From contig DAOUTT010000040.1 in NCBI GenBank assembly GCA_030668545.1, positions 1-10,530 on the forward strand: a DNA stretch of 10,530 nucleotides. Direction: 5' to 3'. Shown in pieces: positions 6,733 to 10,530 of this stretch. The notes beneath the pieces are model-generated. The model was not told the origin of the DNA and did no database searches. It saw nothing but the letters and a program-made list of their open reading frames with translations. The stretch is from Anaerolineales bacterium. Lineage in GTDB: Bacteria > Chloroflexota > Anaerolineae > Anaerolineales > E44-bin32. Each line of letters begins with the position of its first letter. The first letter of the stretch is position 1. The position numbers and the translations under genes are program-made.

Positions 6733-7024
6733 GGAGCGATGATCTCACAGGGGCAGGCCTGTGAAAATCCCATCATTGGGGGAACTGCGCGGGGGATTTA
6801 TCCATGTTTTTATTGGACTCAAAATTGGGGAGGTTCGTGGGTTAATAGCGCAAGCCGCCTGGGAGATCCCGCAACCATGTAGGTTTCGGGGAGGCGGCTC
6901 GCGCAATTATCTTAACAGAAAAACTCACTCTTTTATCCGACCCTTAACCTACGTTTTTACGACGCTAGTGTTAACATTAACAATCATCCGCGGTGAACTA
7001 GCAATGTCCTTCAATCTGATGCGA
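6733..7024 (-). promoter_or_regulatory. Structured intergenic region or leader with three consecutive stem-loops
   Basis: In minus-strand order: stem-loop A (6904-6848) has a 13-bp outer stem GCGCGAGCCGCCT / AGGCGGCTTGCGC with one G-U pair, an inner stem CCCG-x-AACC / GGTT-x-CGGG and a 5-nt loop. Stem-loop B (6799-6765) is AAATCCC / GGGATTT with a 21-nt loop. Stem-loop C (6764-6745) is TCACAGG / CCTGTGA with a 6-nt loop, ending 12 nt before the ATG of the 102-aa gene. None has a T-tract, so they are not ordinary terminators of the MFS gene. The odd pair in A is G-U on the minus strand but an A/C mismatch on the plus strand, favouring a minus-strand RNA. A weak TTGAGT (6822-6817) / TAAATC (6800-6795) pair is the only promoter-like signal before the gene. 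The part from 6905 to 7024 is AT-rich and shows nothing assignable. Confidence 0.4.
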
Positions 7025-8266
7025 TCAAGCCTGCTGAGCTTCTTCTTCAGTAACAGCGGCGAAGCGTCTCTGTGTGCTCATATGGAGCGAGAGAAAACCG
7101 ATTACGGCGATCGCACAAGAGATTCCAGCCGCATACCAAACCCAGTCCGGATTGTAATTGTCCAAGATCAGACCAGCGGACCACGGACCTATCGTTGAAG
7201 GGACTGCCCAGGCTAGAGAGTAGAAAGCCATGTAGCGACCGCGCATATCCTCTGGGGCAAACCGTGCGGCTAGAGCCTGGCTTATGGGCATAACGACCAT
7301 CTCTCCGAAGGTGAGCAGCAGGATGGCCACGACGAAAAGCCAGTACGCGGAGACGAAGCCGAACATCGCCAGTCCGACCATATACAGCGCGGTTCCTACA
7401 GCCATCATAACCATGGGGGGGCGGTCCCTTACACGGCGAGTGACCCAGAACTGAAGCAGGACAACAAAGAGGGCATCAATGCTTAAGAGAGCCCCGTAAC
7501 CTCGCGCGGGAACACCATGGGAATCACGTAGATAGACCGAGAGTGTATTGTACATCTGCTGGTAAGCGACCAACATGAGCATCGATACCAGCAGGTAGAC
7601 CAAATAGAGACGATCCGCGAGTACAGCTCGATAACCGACGAAAGTTTGAACAAGGGTTTTCTTTTGTTCTGTTTCCGACTCCTGAGGTTTAGTTTCAGGG
7701 ATCGAACGGAAGACGATGAAAGCGACGATGAGACTGGTGATGGCGTCAATGATAAAGAGCATCAGATAGGATCTGCCCGCGATAAGGCCACCGATCATCG
7801 GACCGAAAATCCAGGATAAATTGGCCGCCACGCGCAGTATCCCGAATCCTTCGGTGCGCTTCTCCTCGGGGAGTATGTCGGCGACCATAGCCTGATGCGC
7901 TGGACCAGCAATGTTCGAGAGAGAACCGACGACGATGGCGAGTAGGTAGAAATGCGAGAGCTCGTTCACCAATCCCATCGAAACACTACTCAACGCGCTG
8001 AAAACCAGGCCGAAGAGAACCATTCCCCGGCGGCCAAATTTATCGGTAAGCGCGCCGCCGATCATGCTCCCAACCAGGCCAGCGATCGAGAAGATTGCCA
8101 GCAGCACACCAGCCTGGGTCATACCGACGTTGAATTTCTGGGTGATGTAGAGGGAGAAGAAGGGGAAGATCATCGTCCCACCAAGGCGGTCGATGAACGA
8201 CGCCCCGACGAGTGTCCAGAAGGTGCGTGGAAATTCGTTGTAGGTATCTTTGATCCCGGCGAACAC
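7025..8266 (-). CDS. Major facilitator superfamily (MFS) transporter, drug-efflux type, 413 aa
   Basis: This is a proton-coupled inner-membrane exporter by family. Twelve hydrophobic segments of usual length are visible. Motif A, GGALTDKFGRR (70-80), lies between helices 2 and 3, and helix 5 carries FGPMIGGLI (154-162), the motif-C-like signature of antiport exporters. A polar stretch (about 190-206, ETKPQESETEQKK) is the central cytoplasmic loop between the two six-helix halves. The substrate cannot be told. The start is GTG at 8266 with only a weak GGGA ahead; no ATG lies in frame upstream before the preceding gene's stop. The gene starts 45 bp after the reductase gene, with no terminator between, so co-transcription and partly coupled translation are likely. 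The 15 intervening codons are open and in the same frame as the reductase. Confidence 0.93.
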   Translation of the reverse strand: MFAGIKDTYNEFPRTFWTLVGASFIDRLGGTMIFPFFSLYITQKFNVGMTQAGVLLAIFSIAGLVGSMIGGALTDKFGRRGMVLFGLVFSALSSVSMGLVNELSHFYLLAIVVGSLSNIAGPAHQAMVADILPEEKRTEGFGILRVAANLSWIFGPMIGGLIAGRSYLMLFIIDAITSLIVAFIVFRSIPETKPQESETEQKKTLVQTFVGYRAVLADRLYLVYLLVSMLMLVAYQQMYNTLSVYLRDSHGVPARGYGALLSIDALFVVLLQFWVTRRVRDRPPMVMMAVGTALYMVGLAMFGFVSAYWLFVVAILLLTFGEMVVMPISQALAARFAPEDMRGRYMAFYSLAWAVPSTIGPWSAGLILDNYNPDWVWYAAGISCAIAVIGFLSLHMSTQRRFAAVTEEEAQQA

Positions 8267-8311
8267 CAGTCTTATCCCGTTTACTTTCTTGATTAAACCT
8301 GATTGTGAAGG

Positions 8312-9145
8312 TTATTCAACTCGATCGTAAGAGGCGAATAGTTGCCCCAAACCTTCAATGCCGTATGGGTCGAAATATAGCGTGTTGAGCTGAAGGTCTA
8401 TAGGCGGGTCGAGTAGTGGTCCCTCGAGGATGCTCGCGTACGGCGCGCCTCCCAGAAGACGGTTCGCAAAGGTCAAATAGAGGCGATCCAAAACGCCGCT
8501 TGAAGCGAGCAGGTGCAACACCTTCGGACCTGCGCCCGAGTATGCCGTCCGGTAGCCGAGCTCGGTCAGATGGGCGCATAGTTCTTGCCCATCGACCCTC
8601 TCCTCGCCGGCGAAAAGGATTTTTGCACCCTGGTCTTGAAGACGCTGGATCTGGTCCGCATCGGCTGATTTCGTTGTGAAAATCAACAGCGAACGGTCGT
8701 CTCCCAGCAGAGTGGGGGGGACGTCGAAATCCAGCCGGCTGCTGATCACGGCTAGATCGGGTTGAGATGAAAGGCCTCGGCTTAGGCGCCAATTCCGTAA
8801 GTCCTCGAATTGTGGATCGTCATAGATTTTCAGGATTTCCTGCTTGACGCCCGTGGCGTATTGACGCAGGTAACGCCCGGAGGTGATCAGGATGTCTGTT
8901 TGTACAGCCAGCTCTTGAAAAAGACGCCAATCGCGCGGGTTTGTGATCGCCTCGGCTAAGGTAACCCCCTTGCCGGATGGATCCGGAACGGCGATGCGTC
9001 CATCCAGACTGCTAACGAAATTTGCGCATACGAATACGCGGTCGAGTGCTTCCGCACGTGCGCGCAGGTTGTGTTCAAGATAAAGACCTCGCAGTGAGAC
9101 TTCACGGCTGGGAGCAGGGTAGAGTTGAAGGATCTTGTCGTTCAA
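8312..9145 (-). CDS. RibD C-terminal / dihydrofolate-reductase-like reductase, 277 aa
   Basis: The protein matches the RibD_C (PF01872) fold: CANFVSSLDGRIA (40-52) is the N-terminal nucleotide-binding block, SGRYLRQ (89-95) follows helix 2, and SGAGPKVLHLLASSGVLDRL (203-222) with LLGG (230-233) is the NADPH-binding end. In riboflavin synthesis this domain reduces the ribosyl side chain with NADPH, but here the cytidine-deaminase half of bifunctional RibD is absent and the usual EGG reads GAG. Stand-alone members often act on other pteridine- or pyrimidine-like substrates, so no rib symbol is assigned. The start is TTG at 9145, decided by a strong AAGGAG seven bases upstream. It lies between an EamA transporter gene (75 bp upstream) and an MFS gene (45 bp downstream), probably one operon. 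No rib genes are nearby. Fold assignment is firm, reaction uncertain. Confidence 0.86.
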   Translation of the reverse strand: MNDKILQLYPAPSREVSLRGLYLEHNLRARAEALDRVFVCANFVSSLDGRIAVPDPSGKGVTLAEAITNPRDWRLFQELAVQTDILITSGRYLRQYATGVKQEILKIYDDPQFEDLRNWRLSRGLSSQPDLAVISSRLDFDVPPTLLGDDRSLLIFTTKSADADQIQRLQDQGAKILFAGEERVDGQELCAHLTELGYRTAYSGAGPKVLHLLASSGVLDRLYLTFANRLLGGAPYASILEGPLLDPPIDLQLNTLYFDPYGIEGLGQLFASYDRVE

Positions 9146-9152
9146 GTTGAAT

Positions 9153-9158
9153 CTCCTT
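9153..9158 (-). promoter_or_regulatory. Shine-Dalgarno fixing the TTG start of the reductase gene
   Basis: AAGGAG on the minus strand, seven bases before TTG at 9145. No ATG or GTG is better placed, so the rare TTG is the start. Confidence 0.8.
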
Positions 9159-9206
9159 GAATCTTTATTGGCTGGAGTGGGTTATATCGGACCGGTGGTG
9201 GGGCTT

Positions 9207-9219
9207 GCTAATAATTAGC
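9207..9219. repeat. 13-bp palindrome after the EamA gene
   Basis: GCTAAT-A-ATTAGC has 6-bp perfect arms and lies just beyond the EamA stop codon (9223-9221), in the gap before the reductase gene. It has no T-tract and is too short and AT-rich for a good terminator. It could be a processing or operator site, or chance. Confidence 0.25.
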
Positions 9220-9220
9220 C

Positions 9221-10105
9221 TTATTTGGTCCCAGTCGAAATCTTTGATACCGCAATCACATTGCCAGCAAGTATAAGTACTACTCCAAATACGGCTTGAA
9301 GGTTCCAGATTAAATCCTCAAATATCGTGGAGAGGGCCAGAGCGACGATCTGAAAGAGGATGGTAACATACGCCGCCCTGCCCGGTCCGATGCGACCCAA
9401 TAAGGTGAGGTAGGTGCCGAAAGCGATCACTGAGCCGAAAAGCGCAAGGTAGACCAGTGAGATAACGTAAGGCGCAGAGGGGTCAAAGGTCAGCTCGGTA
9501 CCCTGGAAAAGCACCAGGAGGAGCGTAAAGATTGTTCCATAGGTCATGCCAAGTGTGTTCGATTGCAGCACAGGCAACCCGCTGCGTTGGTTGCGAGCCG
9601 CCACGATATTTCCCAGAGAAGCAGAGAGCGTAGCGCAAATCGCGAAGGTTAGACCTAATGCCCTGCCGCTGGATAAGTCAAAGGACCTCAATTCAGACCA
9701 AAAAACGAACACGAGGCCTAACAGCCCAATGAGACCGCCAAGCATGACCCGGAGTCGGATGGGGTCCTTCAAGATGATCGCGCTGAAGATGACGTTGGTG
9801 ATTACGATGCCGGAGAAGACGATTGCGACCAAACCGCTTGTCAGGTATCCCTCGGCGAGGTATACGAGTATGTAGTTTAACGAGAAGAGGAAGAAGCCTT
9901 GCAAGGCCATGAACGCATGCTGCCGGCGCGAGAAGCGCATAGGTAAGCGGCGGAGAGTTGTATAGAGCCAGAGGATCCCGGCTGCAATCGTGAAGCGGTA
10001 TACGATCGAGAGTGCAGGCGGCACGATGCCCAACTGGAATTTAATGGCCAGCCATGTCGAGCCCCAGATGAGAACGGTGATGAGATACAACAGGGTGTTC
10101 GGCAC
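9221..10105 (-). CDS. EamA-family (DMT superfamily) transporter, 294 aa
   Basis: This is a ten-helix inner-membrane transporter of the drug/metabolite superfamily, made of two EamA repeats (about 5-137 and 150-285 of the 294-aa product). The N-terminal VLIWGSTWLAIKF is a typical first-helix signature, and GSVIAFGTYLTLLGRIGPGRAAYVTILFQ is the second-repeat counterpart. The family exports amino acids, metabolites or drugs; the substrate is unknown. The ORF stays open to a TTG at 10198, but the start is placed at GTG 10105: GGAGG lies seven bases upstream, a TATAAT promoter box falls inside the longer reading, and homologous proteins normally begin a few residues before IWGSTW. It is the first gene of the likely EamA-reductase-MFS operon. 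Confidence 0.9.
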   Translation of the reverse strand: MPNTLLYLITVLIWGSTWLAIKFQLGIVPPALSIVYRFTIAAGILWLYTTLRRLPMRFSRRQHAFMALQGFFLFSLNYILVYLAEGYLTSGLVAIVFSGIVITNVIFSAIILKDPIRLRVMLGGLIGLLGLVFVFWSELRSFDLSSGRALGLTFAICATLSASLGNIVAARNQRSGLPVLQSNTLGMTYGTIFTLLLVLFQGTELTFDPSAPYVISLVYLALFGSVIAFGTYLTLLGRIGPGRAAYVTILFQIVALALSTIFEDLIWNLQAVFGVVLILAGNVIAVSKISTGTK

Positions 10106-10112
10106 CCAAGTT

Positions 10113-10117
10113 CCTCC
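10113..10117 (-). promoter_or_regulatory. Shine-Dalgarno fixing the GTG start of the EamA gene
   Basis: GGAGG on the minus strand, seven bases before GTG at 10105. It rules out the 31-residue longer reading that begins at 10198. Confidence 0.8.
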
Positions 10118-10133
10118 AGTTGAAAGAAGGTGA

Positions 10134-10139
10134 ATTATA
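10134..10139 (-). promoter_or_regulatory. -10 box of the EamA/reductase/MFS operon
   Basis: A perfect TATAAT on the minus strand, 28 bases before the GTG. The hexamer 17 bp upstream (TCGCCT) is a poor -35, so an activator or alternative recognition may be needed. Transcription would begin near 10127, leaving a leader of about 22 nt. Confidence 0.55.
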
Positions 10140-10239
10140 CAATCCTGTAGCGGATGAGGCGATAGCGGATGGGGGGTGTAAAATTCTGACAAATCCAAAG
10201 GTGGAGATTGTTCGCTTGGAAGGAAAGGTTCCTGGCCAA

Positions 10240-10386
10240 TGTCATTCTGAGGTACCCTTCGACAGGCTCCCCACTCCCTTCGGTCGGGGACTTCGCAGGA
10301 TAAACTCCGTGCCGAAGAATCTCGTTCCCGGATAGAAGCACCCGTCTGATCGAAGAACGAGATGCTTCACTTCGTTCAGCATGACA
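10240..10386. repeat. Palindromic dispersed intergenic repeat, complete copy (147 bp)
   Basis: The ends are near-perfect inverted repeats: TGTCATTCTGA (10240-10250) and TCAGCATGACA (10376-10386), 10 of 11 matching. Inside, GAAGAATCTCGTTC (10314-10327) pairs with GAACGAGATGCTTC (10355-10368) over a 27-nt loop with one mismatch. The left part has three CTTCG repeats (10257, 10278, 10291). It has no ORF. This matches the style of small dispersed palindromes I know from Chloroflexota and other genomes, a MITE- or REP-like element; copy number cannot be seen here. Confidence 0.72.
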
Positions 10387-10399
10387 AGTTCCTTCATGC

Positions 10400-10454
10400 T
10401 GTCATTTCGAGGAGCAGAGGAAGCGAAGTGCCCGAAGTGACGAGAAATCCCTGA
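10400..10454. repeat. Second, partial repeat copy
   Basis: It begins TGTCATTTCGAGG, 11 of 13 matching the left end of the first copy, 13 bp beyond that copy's right end. It continues with two CGAAGTG heptamers (10424-10430, 10433-10439), whose complement CACTTCG is also in the first copy (10368-10374), and fades after GAGAAATCCCTGAG. No right-hand terminal repeat is visible. Confidence 0.55.
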
Positions 10455-10462
10455 GACGACGC

Positions 10463-10495
10463 GATTCCTAATTCAGGTCCCTTTGGAAAGGAATC
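10463..10495. repeat. Inverted repeat before the right-edge gene
   Basis: GATTCCT (10463-10469) and AGGAATC (10489-10495) are 7-bp perfect arms. The interval includes the palindrome CCTTTGGAAAGG (10480-10491). It lies 27 bp before a candidate start codon, so it may be part of that gene's leader or operator. Confidence 0.3.
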
Positions 10496-10521
10496 CATTC
10501 ATTTTCAGAGAAGGAACTCCT

Positions 10522-10530
10522 ATGAGTAAC
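10522..10530 (+). CDS. Probable start of a plus-strand gene (first three codons)
   Basis: ATG AGT AAC (M-S-N) ends the window. AAGGA (10511-10515) lies six bases before the ATG, a normal Shine-Dalgarno spacing, and the divergent layout leaves room for a promoter. Nothing can be said of the product. Confidence 0.4.

Noticed and set aside
6848..6904. The long hairpin as a tRNA, integron attC site or rho-independent terminator
   Set aside because: No cloverleaf, anticodon or T-arm consensus. The flanking GTTAA...TTAAC is in the opposite arrangement to attC core sites. No T-tract follows on either strand.
6761..7198. 145-aa plus-strand ORF overlapping the MFS 3' end
   Set aside because: It is mostly antisense to the MFS gene and the structured intergenic DNA, with no RBS or domain.
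9221..10198. A 325-aa reading of the EamA gene from the TTG at 10198
   Set aside because: The GTG at 10105 has a strong GGAGG, and a TATAAT box lies inside the longer version.

Overview
The window looks like a stretch of a Chloroflexota chromosome, perhaps an Anaerolineae-type genome. This is inferred from content, not from a search. The pointers are two large class III cyclase/STAND ATPases in tandem, a deazaflavin (F420)-type nitroreductase homologue, frequent GTG and TTG starts, and a palindromic dispersed repeat of the 'TGTCATTCTGAG...' kind that litters intergenic DNA in such genomes. No rRNA, tRNA, CRISPR array, transposase or phage gene was seen.

Layout. Positions 1-4830 (minus strand) hold two signalling ATPases: a complete 1186-aa zinc-ribbon/cyclase/ATPase/TPR protein (4830-1270), followed downstream by the N-terminal 375 residues of a second cyclase/ATPase (1126-1, running off the window). 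A short ORF with a good ribosome binding site lies between them and ends in a TTGA overlap with the second gene's TTG start. A 453-bp intergenic region (4831-5283) carries a palindrome, a terminator-like hairpin and a candidate promoter. A plus-strand deazaflavin-dependent nitroreductase-family gene follows (5284-5871). It converges on a cold-shock protein gene (6185-5976, minus), and the two share a bidirectional terminator. The cold-shock gene has a clear promoter and an untranslated leader of about 140 nt with strong hairpins. Next come an unrecognised 102-aa gene (6732-6424, minus) and a 292-bp gap containing three stem-loops in a row.

From 10105 down to 7025 (minus) there is a likely operon: an EamA-family transporter, a stand-alone RibD-C/DHFR-like reductase and an MFS exporter. 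The gaps are 75 and 45 bp. Its promoter region shows a perfect TATAAT, and a strong Shine-Dalgarno sequence fixes a GTG start for the first gene. The right end (10240-10454) is dispersed repeat DNA, and the last nine bases look like the start of a plus-strand gene.

How the genes relate. The cyclase pair probably acts in nucleotide second-messenger or ligand-gated signalling. The EamA/reductase/MFS trio suggests reductive metabolism linked to export of a small molecule, but the substrate cannot be read from the sequence. No known defence or mobile system was recognised. The best candidates for something undescribed are the structured leader before the 102-aa gene, the cold-shock leader, and the coupled short ORF ahead of the second cyclase.
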